Shown here piece by piece: positions 48,201 to 60,700 of a stretch of DNA of 64,000 nucleotides. The notes under the pieces were generated by a model. It made no database searches. It had not been told where the DNA came from and saw only the letters and a program-made list of their open reading frames with translations. The stretch spans positions 10,238,501 to 10,302,500 of the forward strand of contig NC_092323.1 of NCBI RefSeq assembly GCF_036785885.1, in the 5' to 3' direction. Made by a program: the position numbers and the translations under genes. This DNA is from Coffea arabica. Taxonomy: Eukaryota > Streptophyta > Magnoliopsida > Gentianales > Rubiaceae. Each line of letters opens with the position of its first letter. The first letter of the stretch is position 1.

Positions 48201-51200
48201 GAGCAATTATTTGCATAGCTTGACTTTAAAGGAGAATGACACTGACCTAATGATTGTTGCTGATGTAGTGAGTTGCTAGTCTCTGCACAACGAACATGTC
48301 AATTTATTTTATCAGTCTCCTATTCTTTCTGCAGATGTGCTGATTTACATAACACTTGAATTTACGATGGCACCTGGAAGAGCAGAGTCACTATTCACTG
48401 CAGGAGAATCAGTTCTTCCACCTTCCATTTTCCATGAGTAATTAAGAGCAATAAACTTCCTCTGAGGCCTGTAAAATGGTGGAGCTGAATGGCTTCTTCT
48501 TGCTCCTTTGTTATGACCTATACTTTTTCCATTTGATATATGGATCCTTCCAAATTTATTCCTGTCAAACTGAGCAGGTAATGAAGTCTGATCTAATGGA
48601 TTTGAAACTTTTGGAAGACTGTTTTTGCCACAAGACTGCATAAGCAACCAATCCATTTCATCAGGAAAGACACTGGAACAATTTGCAAAGGTAAAATCAT
48701 TGTGCTTACGTCCTCTAGCTTCACTAACATCTCCCAGATGATCAGAATAAAACTTGAACGAGGATAAGTCTGTGCAGTTCTCTAGTTCCCAACTATTTAC
48801 AGAAGGATCAAGGTTAAAGTGGCCGTAATCCCCTTCTTGATCTGGAATATAGTCAGATGTAGTACCCTTACTATAGTCACAACATACATCTTGACCAATG
48901 AGATGATCAACATCTGGAATCTCAGTACCAAACAAGGATGGTAGCACCCGTGGAGACCATTCAGATGTAGATGACAGCTTATCTCCATCAGATTGTTTAA
49001 TGTGTTTAAGTGAACCAGACGGAAGGTTGTTCTCTTCACCTGAACACTCTCCAGCAATCATGGATGACCTCAAATCTTGCGATGAACTGTTAGTATTGGT
49101 TATTTTATCAGGTTGATTGGTGCACCTGGAAAGGGACCACAAAGATTTTACTCTTTCTTTCCTTGACAAACTTTCTTTGAAGATCTGGTCAGTGTCATAT
49201 TCTTCTCCACCATCAGACCCCTCATCAAAGTTGATCCACTTATGCTGAGTTCTAAAGTCATAACTTCCAAACCCAGTTTCCACTTTGCTCAGATGGGATG
49301 AGCCCACATCTTGCAGGCCTCTTCCTGCCAAGCAGTTGAGCTGGGATGGTCTTCTGAACAGCTGGTTGACAACTGCATCATCACCGTATTCTTCAGAATG
49401 AGTATAAAAGGGACTCTTTATTGACATGTTCATCTCGTCATCCATTTCAAAGGATTCATCTTGCCATTGTGAATCAAAAAAGTAGTTTAATTTCTTTTTG
49501 CCGGTCCCTTTAGCAAACTCCTCTTTCACCAAAATATCATCTCCATCAGAAAAGTAATCAGCAGATGACTGCATGTGATTGCGAATCTTTGTATTGGTTG
49601 TCACTCCGCAATGAAACGGAGAAGCATTAAATGACTGAATGTCACAGTCCTCAAATAAGGCATCTGTTTTGTGCTTTTGTAATTCAGAAGCATCTCCATC
49701 AAACTTTTGACATGATGATAAACCCTCTTGCCAGGCAGGCAAATTCTTACATTTTCTCATTAGTTTCTGTGACTGTAAACAGTGAACTTCAGGTGAAGCC
49801 AGCCAATCTTTGGTCCTGCACCTCTTTCTTCCACTTTGATCTTTTAGCAGCAGATCTTAAAAAGAAAAGGCCCCATCAATATCCCATGACAAAAGAACCA
49901 ACAAGCATGTGGTTTCTTGAAGGCACAAGCAAGACTGAGGCAAGTACTAAATTCGCAGAAACTTCTCCAACAAAACTAGCTTAAGAAAATCAGTTATCCA
50001 ATAGTGGTTAGAAAATTATCTAGTTTATCTAGTTTGACAGAAACACAGAATTCCTTGCACAAAAAGATTTCTTTGTTCCTACCTCCCACAATTCATTTTT
50101 TACCTGGCAGATCACACGTGGAATAACGATTCTCTTCATAGCATATACTATACCCCTTAAAGTTTCTATGCCCCCCCAAGCTTCAACATACAATTAGACA
50201 AATGAAATCAGCATTTACCATTAGAGATGTTTTCACTCCAATAATGGGTGATTGTATTCTGAATGAATACAAGTACAGGACCCCATTCCTGCAAGGGAAA
50301 TGAAAGAAGAGAATAAATTGCCAAAACGAAACCAGAGGACTTTTCCTAATAGAAAAGATGATTCAGAAATTAGCCATACAAAGTCCACACAAACAATACA
50401 TACGCAATATGAGATTAGAGTATCACTTTCAACTTTGTGTTTTAGTCAATTGAATCACCCACAAAAGCAAGTCACATAATAACAATTGAAGAGAAAATGG
50501 ACTATATTCATTGCACCACTGCTTAGCGAATCAACCAATGCATCTCATTGCATGAATATGAACAAGTTATTACTTTTCTAAACATGATAAATGGTGCTGC
50601 ACATGTTAAAGTTAACTACAGTATTTGAAAAGGCCTATGGTGGTAGAGTAAAGTAGGCTCTAGCAGCATTGAGGTTCCACAATGCTCTGCAGGCAAAAGA
50701 TTCTCATAAATAAGAACAAGAAAAGTGTGAACTCAAGTCTGCACGTTTAGCACACATAACACCAATTGTGTCCCAGACACACCTGATGCATTAAGTGGAT
50801 TTCTGGTATATAAATGTTAATACCAAAGAAATGAGAAGAAAAATGAACATATTTGTGCATATATTACATTGAAACAGTGAAATTCACAAATAACCAATTA
50901 CATGCTTCTTTTTGTTTATCCGTCTGTACATGTTGAATGTCTTGAAGAATTTCAGCCTTTAAACAACTTATATAATAAAATAGCACAATAAATCATAGTC
51001 ATTAAGACATTTAATATCAGAATTCATAAAGCATCAAATGAAATGCTTACTGTAAATTCAACAGAGTTCTTTAGTGGTTCAAAAGTCATGTCATAGTAAG
51101 ATCTTGGGCAAGAGAGGTTCAAAATGAATGTTGGACATGTCTGAGATCTACTTTGCTTCTCATTTTTAGCCCCAATGTTAAATTTCTGATCATCCCAATA

Positions 51201-54200
51201 GCCAGCAGCCAAATGATTCAGCAATTTATGTATCGGTCCCTTGCAGATAAACCTTGAATTGATGTCTGCATCAGTTGATGTTAAAGAAAATGGATGCACA
51301 AAATGGTCGATCCTCCCCAATCCAACCATTTGCCCAAAGCATCAGCTTATATACATTATCGGTAAGCAACAACAAGAGGGATACAGATATACTGAAAAGC
51401 CTGTAAATTCCAGTAGTGATGAATTAGAAAATCTGACTACAAACTATAAAGCTATACAATTTCATAGCTCATGAAAGTCAGCAGTCTTAAACTTGGTACC
51501 TTTGGAGACAAAATTCCGAATGGACTAGACAGGTATCCAAAAAGCTTGAATTCTCTTTCAACAGCTTTGATTTCATTTAGAGAACAGGCAGCTTCAATGC
51601 CAAAATTAGTGGATAATAGTGGCAAAGGAGAAGGAGAAGAAGATGTACTGAGCAGTTCTTCCTCACTACGGTGCATGAATGGATTGTAAATATGTGTACT
51701 AAGACTAGCTATAAGTTGTTTTGTTAAATTAAAAGAACAAACCTCTCGATATCAGAAACTCTGAAAGAAACCCTGGGGTGCACCAGTGCAATTCGTAGCA
51801 CACATTTCTTGACCAAATGTAAGATCTTCTTGGGGCTTCCAAGGCAGATCATAAATTACAAGTAGCTCAGATCAGTATTTGTAAATATCTATAAAATAGA
51901 CTTTTTCGTACATCCAGAAACTTTCACCAGTCATCTAAAACATTAATGGCCAAGTCAAGCAGGTACCTGGATTGCATGAGCTTCCTCCGAACTGGTTGGT
52001 TATAAAACAAATCACGAACAACAACTGCAAATCCCAGGAAGGTAGGGAAATCTCTCAATCTCAATAAACATAATAAATGGAAAATATTACAGATGCTAAT
52101 TGCTAGTCACTTCAGTCGAATCTAAAGCTTGACTTTGATGTTTAATCAGGAAAACTTTTTGCTTCCAAAAATCATGTAACAACTAGTGCAGACAATTTCA
52201 AAACTACCAATCTATTTCATAATTTACAACAATAAGTGCTAAAGTGAATTGGCTTTCACCACCGCCCTCCATCGAGCAATGAAGCTTGTTGGTTGACATG
52301 TTAGCTGCAAGGTGTATGCTTGCCTGTATTTCATTGTTTTGCCCCTTTTCTCAATCTAGCAATTCATTTCATATTACAAAATGATGCCGAATTGTTTAAC
52401 TGATTTGAAGATTGACAAAACCTCCGTGAAAATATGCAGTCTCTTTTTTAATTTTTCTGATTTCAAGATACGAGTGGATAACAACATGTATTTCATTGTT
52501 TTGCCCCTTTTCCCAGTCCAGCAATTCAGTTCATAAACTTGATAGATATTGAAACACCCAAGTGATCTTGAAGATTGTTGACAACAACACCTTTATAATG
52601 TGCATTCTCTTCTTAAAACTTCTCCTCTTCAATATAGGAGTAGAAAGGTGCAAGAAGATCACAAAAAATATCTTTCACAGGGCAATGTGTCTTCTGACTT
52701 CTGAGACAATGGTAATTAGTAGTAAGAACTCGTTACCTGCTGTACCCGCATCATGTCTATCATCACTGATTCCAAGGTATAAACACTTGCAGCCCTACAA
52801 AAATATAACAAGAACAGCAATGGTTCATCCGGAAACAGGCTGAAGGATATTGAAAACAAGACTGCAAGCTCATTATACCTTCATAACCTTCCGATATCCA
52901 TGCGGCCTCCCATGAGCTTTGGTAATTATTTCAAGCAAAGAAACATCAGAAATAGAGCACAGTGCTTCTCCACGAAAGCCGAAGTTTTGATTAGCGGTGT
53001 CCAAATCAGCCAATTGATGATGCTTTGATGTTGCTGTCTTAGCCAAAAAAGGACACAATGAAGTACACAACAAGAAGACAGGTCCCAAAGAAAGCTTTTT
53101 CTAAAAGGGTCTAATTGTATTGCTTCAACTATATTCCAGAAGTTTTTAAATGGAATGCTTACCCACCTTATCTTTAGGACCAGAATAGAGTGCCATGTCA
53201 ATCATGACTTTCTTATTCTTGATATTAGCTCTTCAAAAATTACATCGTAGGACAGCTTAGAATGTTGTATTCAAGTAAAAGAAAATAACCAACACTCACC
53301 AAGACACAGGTAAAATGTTTTCAAAACAAAAAGGTTTTCTACTTAAATACTATTACCATGTCTTTCTCCCAAAAGCACTAATCCATCTCGATCAACACCA
53401 GATCCTATAAAATCATAGAATGAATGAATGAATAATTAGAACAGGTGGATAGATGAACTCCAGCATCCAAATAGTAGCTAAATATAGTTCACAGTAGCAA
53501 ATATTTGTTGTTCAGATAATCATGCTACTAACCGTTGTCCATTACTTTGACAGAACATGTCTCGACACCTACTGAAACAGACACCTAATCAAAGAACAAA
53601 ATTTCCAGAGTTAGTTTTTGGAAGAATCAAGAACTGGGATGAAATGGCAGCTATGACAAAGCAATCAAGACATCAAAGTTGCTGCAACTTGGCAAAAGAA
53701 AATTTGGTATCTTGAGAAGCTTCAGAATTATACAGGTAAACACAAACCATAATTGAAATTGGTGGAACCATAGTGTTTCCAGGGTTTGAAAGTTGCTTAT
53801 AAGCCGTTTATATCATTTTCTCATAGCACCATTAAAATTTCCCCCCCACCCCACGCCAAAAACTACTCATACTTACAATATTAAAGGGGAAAAAAAAGAA
53901 ACAAACAAACAAAAAACACTCGCAATCGGCACCTTCTGTTTCAGCATTCTGATTTCCATCCTACCATTTAGTTACAAAAATTCCACATCTTCCGGATTAC
54001 ACATCACAGCTCATTATTCAACAAATAAACGATACTACGAAAAAAAAAAACCAAAGTAATTCATTCCAATCTGAAATAATAATCCCCAATCCTCCTCTAA
54101 TCCTAATTGCAGATAAATCGAAAATTTACCATAAGATTGTTCAATAATAGAAGTTACCTTGGTCGCGCCAGCATCAAGACTGTTAAAAACCAGCTCTTCC

Positions 54201-54283
54201 ACAACTCTAGTCAAGTCACACACAACAATCCCTGACCGCACCGAATTCCGAACCGCCTCCGGCAAGGGCTTAATTTTTCCCAT
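45205..54283 (-). CDS. MLH3: DNA mismatch repair / meiotic crossover protein MLH3
   Basis: MLH3 pairs with MLH1 as the MutLgamma endonuclease for meiotic crossovers and repair. Twenty-four exons in consistent phase give 1206 aa: 54158-54283, 53533-53584, 53357-53404, 52879-53033, 52737-52794, 51967-52024, 51743-51835, 51500-51665, 51385-51400 (16 nt), 51051-51265, 50219-50288, 48374-49855, 48189-48282, 48001-48068, 47637-47710, 47359-47556, 46895-46939, 46769-46822, 46555-46661, 46293-46341, 46056-46115, 45825-45897, 45479-45564, 45205-45378. GHKL ATPase motifs are intact: EELVFNSLDAGATK (29-42), DNGSG (58-62), GFRGEAL (94-100). A long linker is encoded mainly by the 1482-nt exon. The endonuclease motif DQHAADERIRLEE begins at residue 990 and CAHGRP at 1150. 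All catalytic motifs are present, so the protein looks functional. Confidence 0.95.
53163..53228 (-). other. Candidate in-frame cassette exon in MLH3 (66 nt)
   Basis: Inside the intron between MLH3 exons 3 and 4, a 66-nt open stretch is bordered by an AG acceptor (TTTTTGAAGAG) and a strong donor (GTAAGC). It starts and ends in the same phase as the host intron, so its inclusion would add 22 residues directly before the ATSK motif of the ATPase domain. It is not included in the CDS above because known MLH3 proteins lack such an insertion. Confidence 0.35.
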
Positions 54284-54369
54284 CTCTTCATTCGATTACA
54301 TAAACCCTAAACCCTAATTCTGCATTTCCCAAGTAGAACGGAAACCAAAAAAAAACAATAAACAAAAAT

Positions 54370-54380
54370 GGCGGGAAAAA
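54370..54380 (-). promoter_or_regulatory. E2F-type site upstream of MLH3
   Basis: On the - strand the sequence is TTTTTCCCGCC, which matches the plant E2F consensus TTTCCCGC. It is about 90 bases upstream of the MLH3 start codon, a usual position for E2F sites of DNA replication and repair genes. Binding is inferred, not shown. Confidence 0.5.
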
Positions 54381-54383
54381 TCG

Positions 54384-56926
54384 ATTTAGGGTTTTGACTT
54401 CGGGATATTAAACCTTTGATGATTAACTGAAAAAAGAAGCTGCTTTACTCTAAATTGCGCCCGTGGGGTGGAGGTTAAACAGCTCTAATTCTCTGTTTGA
54501 TTATTTGAACGAGAAAATGGCGGCAGGAGAGAAATGTGTAGCCCGAGGTTCTCACTTCTAAGTTGCGCGCGCGGTGACAGATTTATACCGTGGTTGTTCA
54601 AGGTGGGCCCAGTTTGGTCTCAAGGTGATGAATGATAACGTCACTTGATCAAGAGTAGGTAGCATTATACGTGGAATTTCGATACAATAAGCAAGTGCTT
54701 TGTAAGAAGTCCGTTTGGGTAATTTGATTGGTTGAGGTGAAGTAGATACGTGCCCTACGGGTAACTTATTAATTGTGTCATTACATTTTTGCTTTGGAAA
54801 CTTTTATGAAAGGCTATCCCGTCGCGTAATTTTGCAGTTAGGAATGGAAGTTACAAAAATGGCCCCACATTTCTCACTAATTTGATAAAAATATATTATA
54901 TTTAACAACAATCTACATTAAATAAGGATATTTTAAAAAAATTATAAATTACCTAAATTTCAATTGAAAAATATAGTATAATTTGAAATAGATAAAAATA
55001 AATAAATATATCAAATAACAGAGGAAGAGTATTATACTTTTAATGCATAGAATAAGCAAATGTCGCAAGAAAACGAATCAATGAACTAACTATTGAATAG
55101 AATAACCAAAATCCCTGTCAATGGTCAAACAATATGCCGGTGTTTCGATCCTTCAGTTTTTTAAAAATTAATTTTTCAAATATTATAAAATTTTTAAAAA
55201 GTATTCTAAAAAGTAGTTTAAATATTTTTTAATGTTTAAAAAATATTTCAAAATATATTTTAAAAACTCTACTATTCTTAAATGTTCTAAAATATTTTTT
55301 AAAAATATTCCAAAATATACTCTATATTATAATAAAATTTTTCAAAAGCATCCCAAAAATAGCTAATCTAACATGTTTCTCCTTTTACTTAATAATTCAA
55401 GCTTTTAGAGCATTTTTTAAAAGCATGAAGACATATATGCAAATGCACGCGTGATTGGAGGTGTCGACATCCGAATTGACACATTGACATGTAAGTTTCC
55501 GATCATATCTGCGGGACACAAAAGTTATTCGTGCTCTTTGGAAGGTTAGCAATTAGGCATCGTTTAAATAACTAAATGCTTAAACTGCTTACAGTAAAAC
55601 CTCTAAAAATTAATAATTTTGTGACCATATAAATTTTATTAATTTATTGTGCATACTTATAGTACAAAGAAGTAGTCATTTAATCAACTAAAGCTTTATT
55701 TTATTTCATAAAAAAATATGCATTATTGTATTAATAAAAGGAGGCTAAATTTTAAGAAATATAAACCAATCCATATCTGCTTGATGTGCAAATATAATTT
55801 AATTCTATTAATGTCTTTAATAAATGTAACTGATAGGCTAAGGAATAGTTTTTCTATTATCAAGAGGCCAAAAAAAATTAGGAATACTAAATTTTAGATA
55901 TCTACTTCTATTTTATTAAATGCATACAATGAATTAGATTAATAATATATTATGTGTATAAATGATAAGGAAGTCTTCTTATAATAAACAAATACAAAGT
56001 ATTCTTACATATCTCGTTATTAAACTATAGGAGGCTCTATCTAAAAGGCTTTCATAAATCAACAATAAGACTTATATTTTAGGAAAATATTATTTGAAAT
56101 TCTAGTAAATTATTAATTTATAGTATGAATGGGACTAAACAATTATGTAAGATTTTCAAAAAAATTTATTATCTTATTATTTTACCAAAATTATTAATTT
56201 AACTCGTTAGCTTAAGTTGGAACCAGGAAAAATATTATTTAAAAAATAATTAATTTATTGAGTATTAATTTATAGATATTTTACTGTTTATGAAAATTTC
56301 TTAATACTACAATGAATATGAGAATTGCTTAATGTCACGGTGAATTATTACTTCATATTTCCACTTTATAAGAGGAAATTTACCAATTGTGTTACAAAAG
56401 AGAACTAGATAATTATGATATCAACTATGTCAAACATATCGTGTTTTGCAAGCGTTACAGGAAATGATACTTATTCGTTCTATTTTTCATTATTGCAAGG
56501 TGATAAAAAAGATATTTGTCTATATGCATATATTTTCTCAATCTCGATCATCCTCTGACAAACATGTTTAAATGGAATGAATGTTCTGTACAGAGTAGAT
56601 TTAAATATATGCGATTTTCAACGACTTCAAAAAGAAGGAAAATCAAATATGAAAAGATTATTCTTGATCAAATTTTATGTTTGTCAATTTGTCTGACAGG
56701 GGAAAAACAAAAAGTTGTTATTTTATCTTCTACACCATATATAAAAGGAGAGAGAGTTTTTTGGTGTAAATAAAAAATTGTTATCTCATGATTTTCTTAA
56801 ATCTTCTTTTAAGTACAACTATCCCCTAACATATCTACTCCTGCTTAGGGGATGCAGTTAAATCCAATAGATTAACTCAAGCTCACAAGTAACTCGGTCA
56901 ACTGTTTGTTAAAGTTTGGTCAATGC
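54384..56926. other. AT-rich intergenic region left of the retrotransposon
   Basis: The first 300 bases are probably MLH3 promoter. The rest is very AT-rich with one MITE (55140-55375). Repeated phrases such as TTAATTTATTG with CATACTTATAG around 55600-56300 look like an old degraded element, but no borders could be set. Small frames at 56516-56773 are featureless. Confidence 0.4.
55140..55375. mobile_element. AT-rich MITE, family B copy 2 (reverse orientation)
   Basis: Ends near GGTGTTTCGATCC on the left and AAAAATAGCTAATCTAACATG on the right. The reverse complement of the interior follows the copy at 22815-23055 almost along its whole length, for example GTTTTTAAAATATATTTT and GAATACTTTTTAAAAATTTT. 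No coding content. Confidence 0.6.
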
Positions 56927-57786
56927 TGTGACGACCCCACCGTACCCAGAGGCATACCAAAGGACTTAGTAGGCCGTCTGCCTAACTCGCGCCAGGACTC
57001 GAAATCAAAACTAATAACAACTAGTCACGGCTCTTCTTCTTCTTCTTCTTCTCTTCACGGTTCTCTTCTCTTTTCTCTCTCTCTCGCACGGTTTTTTTCC
57101 TCTTTTCTTTCCTTTGTTGTTTTAACTCTAAGACTTATGCTTCTATGGTCTCTTATGTCTTAAGATTATAAGACATCACAATTCCCAACAACTATAGATA
57201 TTTTGAAGTCTTGGCCAATCACAAGAAAGTATGCCAATTGCCTTTAAGTCCTTGCTTCCATGATTTCTTACTTTCTCAACTCTTGCCCAACTAACTTTCC
57301 TTTTCTTTCAAACTACTCCATAGAGCATATAATTAACCTAGGCTAAAACTCCTAATCACACTTAGCAATTACACTAATCACCCTTAACCTTACTTACCTA
57401 TTCCATACCAATCTTTATCACACTTAAAATCCAACAAGTAAACACTTCCATGTCACACCTAAAATTAGGGTATAATTCCAACTTAATCATTCCAATTCAC
57501 CACTTAACTAGAGTTTTTCCTTGATTAGGGTTTTCTACCCTTTTAAACCCAATTAACCCTATATAATACTATACGAAAACATACATACACATATCTAATA
57601 CACATCTGAACATTCAATTGCCTTAGAAATGGCTAACCAGGGTTTTGCTTAAAAATTTTCGATTTTTGAGCAATTAGGGTTTCTCAAATTCCCAATTAGG
57701 GATTTTCGGATTATTTGAAATAATAATCACAGTAAAACTTATTATTTTCACATAAAATTACAATTTAGGGCAACCGGGGTCTCACA
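56927..57786 (-). repeat. 3' LTR (complete, 860 bp)
   Basis: On the + strand it runs from TGTGACGACCCC to GGGGTCTCACA, a short inverted TGTGA/TCACA end as in LTRs. It shares almost all sequence with 63431-64000. It includes a (CTT)n stretch followed by CT-rich sequence at about 57030-57110. The pol frame terminates inside it (57748-57750). Confidence 0.93.
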
Positions 57787-60700
57787 ACCTCCTCCTCTTA
57801 ACACAATTTCGTTCTCGAAATTATTACCTTTATGGGCAAACAAGGTAGGATATTTCTTCTGCATTTCTTCCTCTATTTCCCATGTGGCCTCTTCTACATC
57901 GTGGTTTCTCCATAAAATTTTCACCAAAGGAATTTGTTTATTCCTCAATTCTTTCACATTGCGGTCCAAAATCTGTACTGGTTGTTCCTCGTAGGTGAGG
58001 GATTCGTCTAACTCTACATTCTCAGTATGCAAAATGTGGATGGGATCTAGATGATCCTTCTTTAGTAGTGAGACGTGGAAAACATTATGAATTCGGGACA
58101 TGCTGGCTGGCAACTCTAACTGATACGCCACCGTTCCGACCCGTCGTTGAATCCTATATGGCCCTATATATCTTGGTTTCAATTTCTTCCCTTTCCTGAC
58201 CGCAACAGTTGCTCTTAGTGGAGTAATCTTTAGAAACACCATATCCCCTACTTCGAACTCAAGATCCTTCCTTCGATGGTCGGCATAACTTTTCTGTCGG
58301 CTCTGAGCTGTTAGTATTCTTTGGCGAATAATTTTGACCTTTTCCACCGCTTCTTCTATCCATGGCACTGCGGTAGCATCCAGAACCTTCCTCTCACCTA
58401 CTTCATCCCAGAAGATCGGTGAGCGGCACTTGCGTCCATAAAGAGCTTCATACGGTGCCATTCGTATAGAGGAGTGATAGCTGTTATTGTAAGCAAACTC
58501 TATCAAAGTAAGATGTTGGCTCCAACTTCCTCCCAGATCCAAAACACACGATCGGAGCATATCCTCAAGCGTTTGTATCGTCCGCTCCGACTGTCCGTCT
58601 GTCTGAAGATGGTAGGCTGTACTCAAGGTTAGCTTCGAGCCTAAAGTTTCCTGCATCTTTTGCCAGAACCGTGACACAAAACGAGGGTCTCTATCCGAAA
58701 CTATACTCACTGGTACTCCATGTAGGCGTACAATTTCATCCATGTATAGTTGAGCTAGTTTCTTTAGGGAATATTTCATGTTCACAGGTAAGAAATGGGC
58801 TGACTTAGTTAGACGGTCTACTATTACCCATATGGCATCATGTCATTTTTGGGTTCTTGGCAGTCCTGAAACAAAGTTCATAGTGATATTTTTCCACTTC
58901 TACTCTGGTACTTCTAATGGTTGGAGCAAACCAGAAGGCTTTTGATGCTCCGCCTTTATCTGTTGACAGGTTAGGCACGTTTGAACAAATTGAGCTATTT
59001 CTCTTTTCATGCCCGCCCACCAGTACAACTTCTTCAAATCCTGGTACATCTTGGTCGTACCAGGATCTACTGTGTACCTTGACCTATGTGCTTCTTCCAA
59101 TATTTTTCGTTTCAGTTCCTGGTCTTGCGGTATAACAAACCGGTTACAGTACCGCAAAATCCCATCCGAGTTCACGTTGAAATCAGGTATCATTCCTTGT
59201 TCGATTTTCTTTTTCCACTCCTGCACCTGAGTGTCCCCCTTTTGTGCTTCTTTTATCCGAGGGAGTAGAGTAGAAGTAACTGTTATATTGCTAAAAAGCA
59301 CTCCTTGTGGCTTCAGTTGAGGATTCCATTCCCCAGCTTTCCCTAGTAATTTTCATTCTTTTATCTGTAAACTTGATACCTGAGCTTTTCGACTAAGCGC
59401 GTCTGCTACCACGTTTGCTTTATCCGGATGATACTTTATGGTGCAGTCATAATCCTCTAAAAATTTCATCCACCGACGCTGTCTCAAATTCAACTCCTTT
59501 TGCGAAAATAAATACTTCAGGCTCTTATGGTCAGTGAACACCTCAAAAGTTATCCCGTAGAGGTAATGACGCCACTTTTGTAGAGCAAAAACTATAGCCG
59601 CTAATTCCAAATCGTGGGTGGGGTAGTTCTGCTCATGAGATTTTAACTTCCGGGATGTGTACGCTATCACCTGTCCATTTTGCATAAGTACGCAATCTAA
59701 ACCCATCTTAGAGGCATCCGTATATACCACAAAACTATCCTTTCCATTAGGCAGTGTTAAAATTGGGGCGAAAGTTAATCGTCCTTTTAACTCTTGAAAA
59801 CTGGCCTCGCACTTCGGAGTCCAAATAAATTGATTATGAATTCTTGTTAAATCCGTTAGTGGGTCAGCTATCTTAGAAAAATCCTTAATGAAGCGGCGGT
59901 AATATCCTGCGAGCCCTAAGAAACTTCTGACTTCAGTCGGGCTTTCTGGTCTCTTCTATTCTGTTACCGCTCTTACCTTAGCGGGGTCCACCGCTATCCC
60001 ATCTTTCGAGATCACATGACCTAAAAAGGATACCTTCTCCAATCAGAACTCACACTTACTGAATTTAGCATACAGCTGATGGTCCTTAAGGATCTGCAGT
60101 ACTAACCTCAGATGTTGCTCATGATCCTCTCGAGTCTTAGAGTAGACAAAAATGTCGTCGATGAAAACTACCATAAATTGGTCTAGATATGGTTTGAAGA
60201 CTCGATGCATCAAGTCCATAAATGCGGCTGGAGCGTTAGTCAACCCAAAGGGCATCACTGCAAACTCAAAATGCCCATACCGCGCATTAAAGACGATCTT
60301 AGGTATGTCCTCCTTGCGTATCCTCAATTGATAATATCCCTGCCGGAGATCTAATTTCGAATAAACAACTGCATCTCGCAGTTGATCAAACAATTCATCA
60401 ATAAGAGGCAAGGGATATTTATTCTTAATAGTCAATTTATTCAGCCCCCGATAATCTATGCACATCCGTAATCCTCCATCTTTTTTCTTGATAAATAATA
60501 CCGGGGCTCCCCAAGGTGATTCGCTCTCCTGTATAAATTTTCGGTCTAACAGTTCCTGCAATTGAGTCTTTAACTCCTTAAGTTCTGCAGGAGCCATTCG
60601 GTAAGGGGTTTTCGAAATTGGTTCTGCTCCGGGATGCAAATCAATTTTAAATTCTATGTCCCTTTCCGGAGGTAGTGACGTTAATTCCTCAGGGAAGAGG

